64,000 nt of DNA from assembly GCF_024919295.1 (NCBI RefSeq), contig NZ_JANWTC010000008.1, forward strand, positions 62,001-126,000, written 5' to 3'. The notes under the pieces were generated by a model, which was not told the DNA's origin, made no database searches, and worked only from the letters and a program-made list of their open reading frames with translations. Source of the stretch: Corynebacterium lemuris (GTDB taxonomy: Bacteria > Actinomycetota > Actinomycetes > Mycobacteriales > Mycobacteriaceae). Shown piece after piece: positions 9,265-17,207 of this stretch. The position numbers were made by a program, and so were the translations under genes. Every line of letters starts with the position of its first letter. Within the stretch, counting starts at the first letter, position 1.

Positions 9265-11079
9265 TCAGGCAGGCTGGCGTTCCCCGCTCTTCTCGTAAAC
9301 CGGGGTGTCCATCCCCTCATAACGGGCCTTGAGCTGCATGGACAGATACCGCGAGTAATGGCGGGACTGGTGGAGGTTGCCACCGTGGAACCACAGGGCC
9401 TCAACCCGGGTCGGTTTCCACATATTGCGCAGCTCCCCCTCCCAGGGGCCCGGGTCCTTGGTGGTGTCGGAGCCCAGTCCCCAGCACGGTCCCACCTGGT
9501 CAGCAACCTCCTGGCTGATCAACTGGGCAGCCCAGTTGTTCATGTTCCCGTAGCCGGTGGCCAGGACGATGACATCGGCGGGCAGTTCGGTGCCATCGCT
9601 CAACACCACCGACCGCTCCCGGACCTCATCGATGCACACGTCAGAACGAACGGGGATCTTTCCGTCGGCGACCAGTTCGGAGGCGCCGACGTCGATGTAG
9701 TAGCCGGAGCCGCGGCGCAGGTACTTCAGGAACAGGCCGGAGTCGTCATCACCGAAGTCGAGCAGGAAGCCAACCTTCTCCAACCGGTCGTAGAAGTCCT
9801 TGTCCACCTCCCGGACCTTGTCGAAAACCTCCTTCTGCACCTCGGGCAGGACCTTGTACGGCCACGAGGCGAAGAGGAGATCGGCGGTGTCGGTGTCAAT
9901 CCCGGATTCGAGCGCCTCCTCGGAATACAGGGGTCCGAAGACCTCCTGCATCAGGGTTTCGGAGCGGACGATGTGGGTGGAGGATCGTTGGATCATCACG
10001 GGGCGGGCGCCGTTGTCGTAGAGGTCGGCGCAGATGTCATGCGCTGAGTTGTTCGCGCCCAGTACGACGACGTCCCGGTCACGGTCGACCTCACCGCCGG
10101 GATGCTCGGAGGAGTGCCGGATCTCGCCGCGGAAGTTCTCCTCCCCCGGCAGGGTGGGGCGGTTCGGCACACCCGACATGCCGGTGGCCAGCACGAGCTG
10201 GTCAGGGTGCAGCGTCAGCTCGGCCCCGTCCCGGTTGACGGTGACATCCCAGCGGTTCTGCGTCTCGTCGTAGTTCGCCCGCAGACATTCTGTCCGCGTC
10301 CAGTAGTCCAGGTCCATGATGCCGACATAGTGCTCGAGCCAGTCACCCATCTTGTCCTTCGGGGTGAACACCGGCCAGTCATCCGGGAACGGCAGATACG
10401 GCAGGTGGTCGTACCAGACCGGGTCATGCAGGCACAGCGAATGGTAGCGCCCGCGCCACTGGTCACCGGGCCTGGCGGCTTTATCCACAATGAGGGTGGG
10501 TACGCCCAGCCGTTTCAGCCGTGCGGCCAGCGCGATGCCGCCCTGTCCCCCGCCCACGATGAGGACATAGGGCTGTTCCGTCACGCCGAGCGCGGTCTGG
10601 CGGTCAAGCTTCCGGTCCGCCCAGTTCCGCTTGTCGGCGTGTTGCCCGTGCTCCGCACCCAGGGGACGGCGTCGACCGCTGGGCTCCGGATGTTCCTTGA
10701 GTTCACGGGCCGAGGTGAGCATGGTCCAAGCCCGACCGTCGCGCAGACGCACGATGCCGGTGCAGTGGAAATCCCGGGAGTCACAGGAGAACTGGACGCG
10801 CGTGACCCCGTCCCCCTCATCGACGGGATCACCGTCGAGGACGATGTTGCCCAGGCTGCTGGCGGGCCACGTCTCGCGGATCATCTCCGCTATCTCATCC
10901 GCTCCCTCCGCGGTGGTGATGTTCCAGGTGAAGGCGAGCAGGTCCCGCCAGTAGCCCTCAGGTTCAAACAACTCACTGACCGCCGTGGCGGCGGTGGCTG
11001 CATCAGAAGCTGCACCCGCCTGTTCAAGTGCCCTGAGCCATTCGGTTGCGGTGTTTTTCAGGTCGATGACGGTGGTCAT
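9265..11079 (-). CDS. FAD-dependent monooxygenase with N-terminal SnoaL/NTF2-like domain
   Basis: 604-aa flavoprotein. Residues about 1-130 look like a SnoaL/NTF2-type small alpha+beta domain. From about 171 a class-B flavin monooxygenase fold begins with the FAD-binding YVLIVGGGQGGIALAARL. A second Rossmann motif, VVVLGANNSAHDICADL, probably binds NADPH, and LATGYGNMNNW is the C-terminal ATG motif. Such enzymes oxygenate ketones, amines or sulfides; some are YUCCA-like. The substrate cannot be assigned. The gene is monocistronic, with overlapping inverted repeats upstream (11110-11139) suggesting specific regulation. Confidence 0.85.
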   Translation of the reverse strand: MTTVIDLKNTATEWLRALEQAGAASDAATAATAVSELFEPEGYWRDLLAFTWNITTAEGADEIAEMIRETWPASSLGNIVLDGDPVDEGDGVTRVQFSCDSRDFHCTGIVRLRDGRAWTMLTSARELKEHPEPSGRRRPLGAEHGQHADKRNWADRKLDRQTALGVTEQPYVLIVGGGQGGIALAARLKRLGVPTLIVDKAARPGDQWRGRYHSLCLHDPVWYDHLPYLPFPDDWPVFTPKDKMGDWLEHYVGIMDLDYWTRTECLRANYDETQNRWDVTVNRDGAELTLHPDQLVLATGMSGVPNRPTLPGEENFRGEIRHSSEHPGGEVDRDRDVVVLGANNSAHDICADLYDNGARPVMIQRSSTHIVRSETLMQEVFGPLYSEEALESGIDTDTADLLFASWPYKVLPEVQKEVFDKVREVDKDFYDRLEKVGFLLDFGDDDSGLFLKYLRRGSGYYIDVGASELVADGKIPVRSDVCIDEVRERSVVLSDGTELPADVIVLATGYGNMNNWAAQLISQEVADQVGPCWGLGSDTTKDPGPWEGELRNMWKPTRVEALWFHGGNLHQSRHYSRYLSMQLKARYEGMDTPVYEKSGERQPA

Positions 11080-11109
11080 GTCAACCTCTCCTCAGTGTGT
11101 CAGTTCAAC

Positions 11110-11139
11110 GCCATGAACATGGCATAAGTCACACTATGC
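11110..11139. promoter_or_regulatory. Overlapping inverted repeats upstream of the monooxygenase
   Basis: Two dyads lie 31-60 bases before the monooxygenase start: GCCATG-AA-CATGGC (11110-11123, perfect) and GCATA-N8-TATGC (11122-11139). On the minus strand the second overlaps a possible -10 (CATAGT). This arrangement suits an operator, but no regulator gene is adjacent. Confidence 0.4.
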
Positions 11140-11293
11140 AACGTTTTAGATACATCTCACTAACGTACCCCCGCGGAAAGATCTGCGAAGCAATGAGCGC
11201 TCCTGAAAAATTCCCCCTTGCAGGCAGAGCTGGAGGATACGCATAGATTGCGAATCCACCCCCGCACATTCCCTGACCCTTCAGCAGCCAGAC

Positions 11294-11326
11294 GAAAAGG
11301 ACCCCCCACTGTGACAGTGAGGGGCC
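11294..11326 (-). terminator. Rho-independent terminator of the 49-aa ORF
   Basis: Read on the minus strand, a strong stem built on CACTGT-C-ACAGTG with G/C-rich flanks (GGGCCCCT / GGGGGGTCC) is followed by CCTTTTC. It lies about 30 bases beyond the stop of the small gene at 11357, supporting that gene as a real transcription unit. Confidence 0.6.
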
Positions 11327-11356
11327 CACCTGAAACTTCATCAGGGCCTGAGCCCG

Positions 11357-11506
11357 TTATCCTCCGTAGACCTGGGTGAGGATCCCCGGGTGGAGGATCC
11401 GTTCCTCGGAGATCTCGAAGATCCCCAGTTCGTGGGACAGTCGGTCGAATTCGGTGGCCTCTGCCGTTGACAGGGCCACATGCTCACGGTTGTCCGGCAG
11501 CTTCAT
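11357..11506 (-). CDS. Small hypothetical protein, 49 aa
   Basis: A 49-codon ORF starting at ATG 11506 and ending TAA at 11357. The protein begins MKLPDNREHVALSTAEATEF and ends PGILTQVYGG; it is acidic, has no membrane segment and looks mostly helical in its first 30 residues. Support comes from a purine-rich GGTGAGA 4 nt before the ATG, codon use with G/C third positions, and a well-formed terminator just beyond the stop. It lies between the BASS transporter (66 bases upstream on the same strand) and the monooxygenase. I recognise no family. Confidence 0.6.
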   Translation of the reverse strand: MKLPDNREHVALSTAEATEFDRLSHELGIFEISEERILHPGILTQVYGG

Positions 11507-11572
11507 GTTTCTCACCGTACCTCACGGTCGACTCGATACCAGTGGCATCACCTTAGCCCACCTGACCGGAAA

Positions 11573-12574
11573 CTAAGAGACGGAGACTTTCTCGGTCTCC
11601 ACGCCAGAATCGACCGCGGCCGCCTTCTCCTCGGGCATCGGGAAGCGGCGGACGATGGAGGCGTAGACCGCGCCGGTGATGTTGTGGAGCACTGCGGCGA
11701 CGGCGCCGGGCAGCGCGGCCTCGGGGCTGAAGAATTTCGCGGACATGCCGGAGGCCAGGCCGGCAGACTGGGTGCCGATCTCCACGGCCATGGTCCGGTT
11801 GGCGGATTCCGGGAAACGGAAAATACGGCCGGCGACGTAACCGAGGACGTAGCCGAAGACGTTGTGCAGGAGCACGGCCACGAAGACGATGAGGCCGACG
11901 GCGGCGAGCCTCTCGGAGTTGGTGGCCACGGCAGGGAAGACGACGCCGCCGATGCCGAGGATGGAGATCCACGGCAGGACCGGGGTGATGAGGTTGATCC
12001 ATTTGTCGGCGAAGTAACGGATGGCCAGGCCACCGATGACGGGCAGCAGGACGGTCTGGACAAGGGAGATGGCCATGCCGAGGCCGTCGACGTCGGTACG
12101 CGTGTCGGCGAGGAAGAGCATGAGCATCGGGGTGACGACGGGTGAGAGGAGCGTCGACATCGACGTCATCGCCACGGACAGGGCGACATCGCCCTTGGCC
12201 AGGTAGGTGATGACGTTGGAGGAGGTGCCGCCGGGGACGGAGCCGAGCATGAGCAGTCCGACGGCCAGGGCCTCGTTGAGGCCGAGCATGCGGGCGACGA
12301 GCACCGCACCGAGCGGCATGATCACGAACTGGGCGATGACGCCGAGCAGGATGGGCCAGGGGCGGCGCGCGATCTCCTTGAAGTCCGGCAGGGTCAGGGT
12401 CAGGCCCATGCCGAACATGATGATCATGAGGAAGTACGTGATGTACTGCGAGAGGGGCTCGAAGGGTGCCGGGAAGAAGAAGGCTGCGGCGGTGCCGGCG
12501 AGGATGAAGAGCGGGAACGCGGTGACCGCGATGGCGGCCGAGCGGTCCTCCTTCGACCGGGAGGGGGTGGTCAT
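11573..12574 (-). CDS. Bile acid:sodium symporter (BASS) family transporter
   Basis: 333-aa membrane protein with about nine to ten hydrophobic segments. The pattern GLMLGSVPGGTSSNVITYLAKG matches the sodium-binding region of the BASS family, although split here by my reading into LMLGSVPGGTSSN and ITYLAKGDVALS. Family members move organic anions such as bile acids, pantoate or 2-keto acids with Na+. Start at ATG 12574, 6 nt after AAGGAG; a longer in-frame ORF begins at 12622 without such a site. Substrate unknown. Divergent from the mutarotase gene. Confidence 0.88.
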   Translation of the reverse strand: MTTPSRSKEDRSAAIAVTAFPLFILAGTAAAFFFPAPFEPLSQYITYFLMIIMFGMGLTLTLPDFKEIARRPWPILLGVIAQFVIMPLGAVLVARMLGLNEALAVGLLMLGSVPGGTSSNVITYLAKGDVALSVAMTSMSTLLSPVVTPMLMLFLADTRTDVDGLGMAISLVQTVLLPVIGGLAIRYFADKWINLITPVLPWISILGIGGVVFPAVATNSERLAAVGLIVFVAVLLHNVFGYVLGYVAGRIFRFPESANRTMAVEIGTQSAGLASGMSAKFFSPEAALPGAVAAVLHNITGAVYASIVRRFPMPEEKAAAVDSGVETEKVSVS

Positions 12575-12718
12575 GGACGACTCCTTGATGAGACTGCTTA
12601 ATTCATGGGGAGGGGCGTACATGGGTGGGCACGGCCCGAAGCTCGGCCGGTTGGGCCTCGATGCATCCTAGGTCACACCTCCGGCACCCTCGAATCCGGG
12701 TCACTACCCTGGGGAGGC

Positions 12719-13480
12719 ATGGACGATCTGTTGACCGCCGGACGCATGCGCCTGAGCCCGTCGGGGGCCCATCTGACCAGCACGGACACTGACCTCGGGG
12801 AGTTGTTCTGGGTCTCCTCCACGACCGGGCGCTCCCCCATCCGCGGGGGTGTGCCCGTCATCGCCCCCGCTTTCGCGGATCTGCTTGCCGACGCCCCGCG
12901 CCACGGCTGGGCGCGTACCGCCGACTGGCGGGTCACCACTGACGGGCGCGTCTTCGACGCGGAGGTGGTCAACGAGGGCATCCATCTGCTGCTCCATGTC
13001 CGGGAGCTTGCCGACGGCGTGCATCTCGCCCTCACCGCCCGCAATGAGTCGCGGGAGGAGCGGACGGTGCAGCTGGGCTTCCACCCTTATTTCCGGGTCA
13101 GCCACGTCTCCCGCGTGCATGTCGAGGGCCTGGACGGAGTGGAGGTGCTCGACCGGCTCAGTGATGCATGGCACACCCAGTCCGGTGAGGTGGGTGTGGA
13201 TGGGGAGTTCGACCGGATCTTCCTGGCCTCGCGGGAGGTGCGGATCGTCGACAGTCAGCGGGTGATCACCATGGAGGCGGAGGGTGCGGACGCGACCGTC
13301 GTGTGGAATCCGGGTGAGAAAGCCGCCGCCGGCATGCAGGATGTCGGCGGCGGCGAATGGGCGGATTTCCTGTGTGTGGAACCTGCCCTGCTGGGTGCGG
13401 ACCTCAGCGGTGTGGTGCTGGCGCCAACCGAGCAGCGGCGCCTGGCCATGACGGTGCGGGTCAGCCCTTCCGGATCGTGA
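12719..13480 (+). CDS. Aldose 1-epimerase / hexose-6-phosphate mutarotase family protein
   Basis: 253-aa galactose-mutarotase-fold enzyme that interconverts alpha and beta anomers of aldoses. The motif GFHPYFRV (about 119-126) carries the conserved His of the YeaD-like hexose-6-phosphate epimerases. FLCVEPALL near residue 220 has the catalytic Glu context (WNPGEKAAAGMQD and FLCVEP). Start at ATG 12719, after GGGGAGG and only 8 nt beyond a TACCCT -10-like hexamer. It converges on the sulfur transporter gene with a 20-base overlap of the coding ends. Sugar specificity is not known. Confidence 0.82.
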   Translation: MDDLLTAGRMRLSPSGAHLTSTDTDLGELFWVSSTTGRSPIRGGVPVIAPAFADLLADAPRHGWARTADWRVTTDGRVFDAEVVNEGIHLLLHVRELADGVHLALTARNESREERTVQLGFHPYFRVSHVSRVHVEGLDGVEVLDRLSDAWHTQSGEVGVDGEFDRIFLASREVRIVDSQRVITMEAEGADATVVWNPGEKAAAGMQDVGGGEWADFLCVEPALLGADLSGVVLAPTEQRRLAMTVRVSPSGS

Positions 13481-14828
13481 TCTGCCAGGTGGCGTCACCG
13501 GTGGCGTGGAAGTCGGTGACGTCGTGGCCGTTGTCGGCGGCCCACTGCGGGATGGTCTCGGTGCCCTGGGTGCAGTCGAAGTCGATGACCAGTTCCTCAC
13601 CAGGCTCCAGGGTCTCGATGACGTCCTTGGCCTCGATGAGCGGGAAGGGGCAGACGGCACCCATCTGGTCGAGTGCCCAGCGGCCCTCGCCGAGGGGACG
13701 GGCCTTCTTCACGCGCGGGGCGGTCTTGAGGGTGACGGCGCCGGTGGCGACGGCGAAGCCCGGGCTGAGGACCTTGTCCTCCGCGGAGACCGGGGTGATG
13801 GAATCCTCGGTGGTGTAGGTCTGCGGGGCGGCGGGAGTGGCGGCCGGCTTCAGCCACAGCTTCGCACCGACGCCGACGCCGAGGGCGATGAACAGCAGGG
13901 CGATCCAGCCCTGGTAGCTGAACAGGGCGGTCTGGACCATGCCGTTGCCGACGGTGCAGCCGCCGGCCAGGGCGGCGCCGACACCCATCATCATGCCGCC
14001 GCCGACCGCACGGGTGGCGGTCTGCGCGTCCGGGACGCGCAGACGGAACTCGCCGGTGGCCTTGGCGGCGACGAAGGCGCCGATGAGCAGGCCGAGGACG
14101 AGCATGACTCCCCAGTCGACACGCTCGAGGTCACCGGTGACGGTGAAGTTGACCAGACCACCGGTCGGGCCGGTGATGCCCAGGCCGGAGTTGCGGCCCG
14201 CGGCGGCGGACAGCGGCCAGGCGATGACGCCGATCAGTCCGATGAGCGCGCCGGCGGTGTAGATGTGCAGGGGGCGCTTCCAGAACGGGACGTTGAGGCG
14301 GACGGGCTTCTTCTCGTTGGCCAGGAAGTGGCGGGTGGCCAGGGCGGTGCCGATGGCCAGCGGGACGGCGAAGAACCAGGCGGAGACCCCGAAGGTGGCC
14401 GGCAGGGTGGTCAACGGGGTGTCGTAGGACTTCAGGCCGACGTTGAGCCAGTTGAGCGCGCCGGTCTGCATCGCGGCGGCGGACAGGCCGTAGAAGATGA
14501 GGGCGATCCAGGAACCGATCAGCCCCTCCGCGGAACGGAACCAGGTGCCGGAGGCGCAGCCGCCGGCGAGGATGATGCCCAGGCCGAAGAGGAAGCCGCC
14601 GCCGATGACGGCGATCGGGGCGAAGTTGCTGTACGTCGGGGAGATGATGCCGAGGCTGGTCAGGGCGGCGATGCCCACGGCGTGGACCGAGATGACGATG
14701 AACAGCGCAACGAGGCTACGCCAGGTCTTCTGCAGGAAGATGTCGCGGAGCATGCCGGTGACGCAGAACCGTCCGCGCTGCATGACGATGCCGAGGACTG
14801 CGCCGACAGCCAGGCCGGTGAGGATCAT
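13461..14828 (-). CDS. YeeE/YedE-family sulfur transporter fused to a TusA domain
   Basis: 455-aa fusion. Residues about 1-350 form a YeeE/YedE (thiosulfate/selenium transporter) membrane module; repeated GxxxxGCxxG-type loops are visible, e.g. GRFCVTGMLRD, ILAGGCASGTWFR and LAGGCTVGNGM, with cysteines thought to relay sulfur. After a linker, the last 75 residues are a TusA-like sulfur carrier with the CPFP (CPxP) active-site motif in GAVCPFPLIEAKD. YeeE and TusA-like YeeD are normally separate; fusion suggests direct hand-over of imported sulfane sulfur. Start at ATG 14828; the longer ORF to 14867 lacks support. Confidence 0.9.
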   Translation of the reverse strand: MILTGLAVGAVLGIVMQRGRFCVTGMLRDIFLQKTWRSLVALFIVISVHAVGIAALTSLGIISPTYSNFAPIAVIGGGFLFGLGIILAGGCASGTWFRSAEGLIGSWIALIFYGLSAAAMQTGALNWLNVGLKSYDTPLTTLPATFGVSAWFFAVPLAIGTALATRHFLANEKKPVRLNVPFWKRPLHIYTAGALIGLIGVIAWPLSAAAGRNSGLGITGPTGGLVNFTVTGDLERVDWGVMLVLGLLIGAFVAAKATGEFRLRVPDAQTATRAVGGGMMMGVGAALAGGCTVGNGMVQTALFSYQGWIALLFIALGVGVGAKLWLKPAATPAAPQTYTTEDSITPVSAEDKVLSPGFAVATGAVTLKTAPRVKKARPLGEGRWALDQMGAVCPFPLIEAKDVIETLEPGEELVIDFDCTQGTETIPQWAADNGHDVTDFHATGDATWQITIRKG

Positions 14829-14904
14829 GGATCCGCCTTTCAGGGAAGGTTCGTTGACAACCCGCACCGTACCGCATCAAATACCGTTCTGTCTATATTT
14901 CCGT

Positions 14905-14914
14905 ACCGATCGGT
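14905..14914. promoter_or_regulatory. Palindrome in the yeeE/FUSC divergent promoter region
   Basis: ACCGATCGGT is a perfect 10-base palindrome midway between the divergent starts at 14828 and 14975. The neighbouring minus-strand sequence repeats GGTACGG twice. This could be a regulator site for the sulfur transporter, but 10 bases is short and no matching regulator is next to it. Confidence 0.25.
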
Positions 14915-14974
14915 CCACTAAGGGTCCGCACCTCACCGGGCGGGTCCGTCACTCCGGGTCCTACACTCAGGGAC

Positions 14975-16639
14975 ATGACGCACTCCGAACCGTTGCCCGC
15001 CCGCCCCGGTTTCTGGGAACTGCTCACCGCCTTCCACAGCCCCGGCCGCCGCTGGCCCGGCGCCCTGCGCGCCGCCCTGGCGCTGGCCATCCCCGGCGCC
15101 ATCGCCCTGCTGCTCGGTTACGACAACGAGATGCTGCTCATCGCCGCCGGCGGCTTCGCCGTCATCTACGGTGAGGGACTGCCCTTCCGCACCCGCTGGC
15201 GGGTCATGGCCACCGCCGGTGCCCTGCTCGCCGGCAGCGCCATGGCCGGTGCCTTCGTCGGTTCGGTGGTCTTCTCCCATGAGGGGCACTGGTGGCTGCT
15301 GCTGGCCGCGCTGTTCACCACGGTCGTGGCCACCATCGGTGCCTTCGTGCAGAACGCCCTGCGTCTGCCGCCACCGGGTTCCTTCTTCATCGTCATGGTC
15401 GCCGGCGGTTCGACGATGGTCGCCCGTCTGGGCCTCAACCCGGTGGAGGTCGGCGCCTGGGCGCTGGTGGGGGCGGCCTCGGGCATCATCCTCGGGATGC
15501 TGCCGGTCCTGTGGAACCGCCACGGCCCGGAGACATCCGCGGTGCAGACCCTGGAGAAGGCGGTGGAGGTTTTCCTGCGCAGTGACCGCAGCGTGGCGAA
15601 GCTGCACCAGGCGCACAGCGCCCTGTCGAGCGCCTGGTACTCGCTTGCCGACGCCGGCGTCATCGGCGCCGGCCGCATCCTCGACGAGTCCCGCCGCGAC
15701 CTGGTCGAACGCACCATGCGCGGGCACATCACCCTCGCCACCGCCGGGGACCGGGAACAGGAGGCGGAGGACCTCACCGACACCCCCGTCTACATGGACC
15801 TGTCGCGCCGGGCGATCCCGCACAGCCGCCCCTCGGCCAGCTACCGGCTCTACCGCTCGATGCACCGCTACAGCCATGCGACGTTGACGGCGGCGAAGGT
15901 GTTCCTCGCCGCCCTGCTGTGCGGGGTGGTGGGCATCGTATTCGGCCTGGACCGTCCGGACTGGGCGATCGTCTCGGCGCTGCTGATCCTGCAGTGGGGG
16001 CCGGACCGGCTGCCGGGCACCATCCGCGGCCTGCACCGTCTGCTCGGTTCGGTCGTCGGCATCGGGCTCTTCGCCGTCTTCTACGCATTTGACCTGGGGG
16101 TGTGGGGGCTGCTCCTGGCGCTGGCGGTCTGCCAGTTCTATGCGGAGATCTTCGTGGTGCGCAACTACATCTTCACCGTCATCTTCACCACCCCGCTGGC
16201 GCTGATGATGGGCAACGCCCTGGCTCTGCCGCTCGGGGAGACGCTCGTCTCCCGGACGGCGGAGGTGCTGCTGTCGGTCGTCTTCGCCGTGGCCGTGCTG
16301 TGGCTGTGGCCGCGGGACGCCAAGCCCCGCCACCACGAGCGCCTGGCTGGCCTCTCCACCAGGGCGATGGGTTCGCTGCTCGGTGCCCTGCTGACGAAGA
16401 CGCCGGATGGTTCCCTCCCCGAGCGTCGCGACCTGCAGTTCGAGCTCATCAGTGAACGCCGTGCCGCCCAGTCGCTGGCCCAGGAATTCCCTGAGGTCGC
16501 CGCCGAGCGTTGGGGGCGCCACCTGGAGCTGCAGTACGCGGGCTATGAGATTCTCGACCACTGCAACGCCCACCCGGACCGGGAGCTCAGTCTCGGGGAG
16601 ATCGCGGACCTGTCCGCGCGCGTGCGCGATCAGGCCTGA
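14975..16639 (+). CDS. FUSC-family inner-membrane protein
   Basis: 554-aa protein with two clusters of membrane segments (about residues 25-170 and 300-435) separated by a soluble region. This is the layout of the FUSC/YccS-like family related to aromatic-acid efflux proteins and aluminium-activated transporters. The second half contains DRPDWAIVSALLILQWG, similar to the FUSC signature. Start at ATG 14975, 7 nt after TACACT (14962-14967), so probably leaderless. The stop overlaps the convergent phosphoesterase gene by 10 bases. Substrate unknown. Confidence 0.8.
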   Translation: MTHSEPLPARPGFWELLTAFHSPGRRWPGALRAALALAIPGAIALLLGYDNEMLLIAAGGFAVIYGEGLPFRTRWRVMATAGALLAGSAMAGAFVGSVVFSHEGHWWLLLAALFTTVVATIGAFVQNALRLPPPGSFFIVMVAGGSTMVARLGLNPVEVGAWALVGAASGIILGMLPVLWNRHGPETSAVQTLEKAVEVFLRSDRSVAKLHQAHSALSSAWYSLADAGVIGAGRILDESRRDLVERTMRGHITLATAGDREQEAEDLTDTPVYMDLSRRAIPHSRPSASYRLYRSMHRYSHATLTAAKVFLAALLCGVVGIVFGLDRPDWAIVSALLILQWGPDRLPGTIRGLHRLLGSVVGIGLFAVFYAFDLGVWGLLLALAVCQFYAEIFVVRNYIFTVIFTTPLALMMGNALALPLGETLVSRTAEVLLSVVFAVAVLWLWPRDAKPRHHERLAGLSTRAMGSLLGALLTKTPDGSLPERRDLQFELISERRAAQSLAQEFPEVAAERWGRHLELQYAGYEILDHCNAHPDRELSLGEIADLSARVRDQA

Positions 16640-17196
16640 AACAGCTCCCGCTCCACCTCGCCCTGACGGGCGGGCCGCATGCCCCAGGCCTCCTGGCCGA
16701 CATCGACCATGCCGTAGCCGGTGCGCGGCTGCGGCGAGTGGAGGTGGCCGTGGACGAGGAGGTCGACGTCGAGACGCACCTCGTCGTGGCGTGATTCCAT
16801 GCCGGCGTGGTCCATGCCGGGGCGCGGGAAGTGGGAGAGGTAGACGCTGCGGCCGCGCCAGCGCAGCTTCTGGAAGGGCTGCACCGAGGCGAAGACCTCG
16901 AGGAAATAGGGCTGCATCCGGAAGGCGGAGCGGTGCAGCGGGTGACAGGAGTCGTGGTTGCCGGGCACGAGGTGCATCTCCAGGTGCGCGCCGTGCTCTT
17001 TGAGCAGCCGCAGGGCGCGCTGTTCGTCCTCCTCCGCTCCCCGGGAGAGATCCCCGAGGATCCACAGGCGGTCGCCCGCGGGGAGTTCCCGGATGCCGCG
17101 GAGCACGCGGTCGTCGTGCTGGTCCACCTCCATCCCGCGGAGACGGGCCACCGACTTGTGGCCGAGATGCAGGTCAGAGGTGAACCAGACGTCCAT
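16630..17196 (-). CDS. Calcineurin-like metallophosphoesterase
   Basis: 188-aa cytoplasmic hydrolase with the ordered metal-binding motifs of the family: SDLHLGH at residues 7-13, GDLSRG near 47, GNHDSC near 79, SHFPRPG near 120 and HGHLHS near 150. It would use two metal ions to cleave a phosphomonoester or diester. The small size and missing cap domain resemble YfcE-like or phage-type phosphoesterases. Substrate unknown. It lies 12 bases downstream of no same-strand partner: the catalase gene ends at 17208, so it starts just inside that 3' region and could be read from the catalase promoter. Confidence 0.85.
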   Translation of the reverse strand: MDVWFTSDLHLGHKSVARLRGMEVDQHDDRVLRGIRELPAGDRLWILGDLSRGAEEDEQRALRLLKEHGAHLEMHLVPGNHDSCHPLHRSAFRMQPYFLEVFASVQPFQKLRWRGRSVYLSHFPRPGMDHAGMESRHDEVRLDVDLLVHGHLHSPQPRTGYGMVDVGQEAWGMRPARQGEVERELFQA

Positions 17197-17207
17197 ACCC
17201 TGGAAGG

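Noticed and set aside
11129..11341. 70-codon ORF on the minus strand
   Set aside because: It overlaps the terminator of the 49-aa gene, has poor codon use and no ribosome site, and its product resembles nothing coherent.
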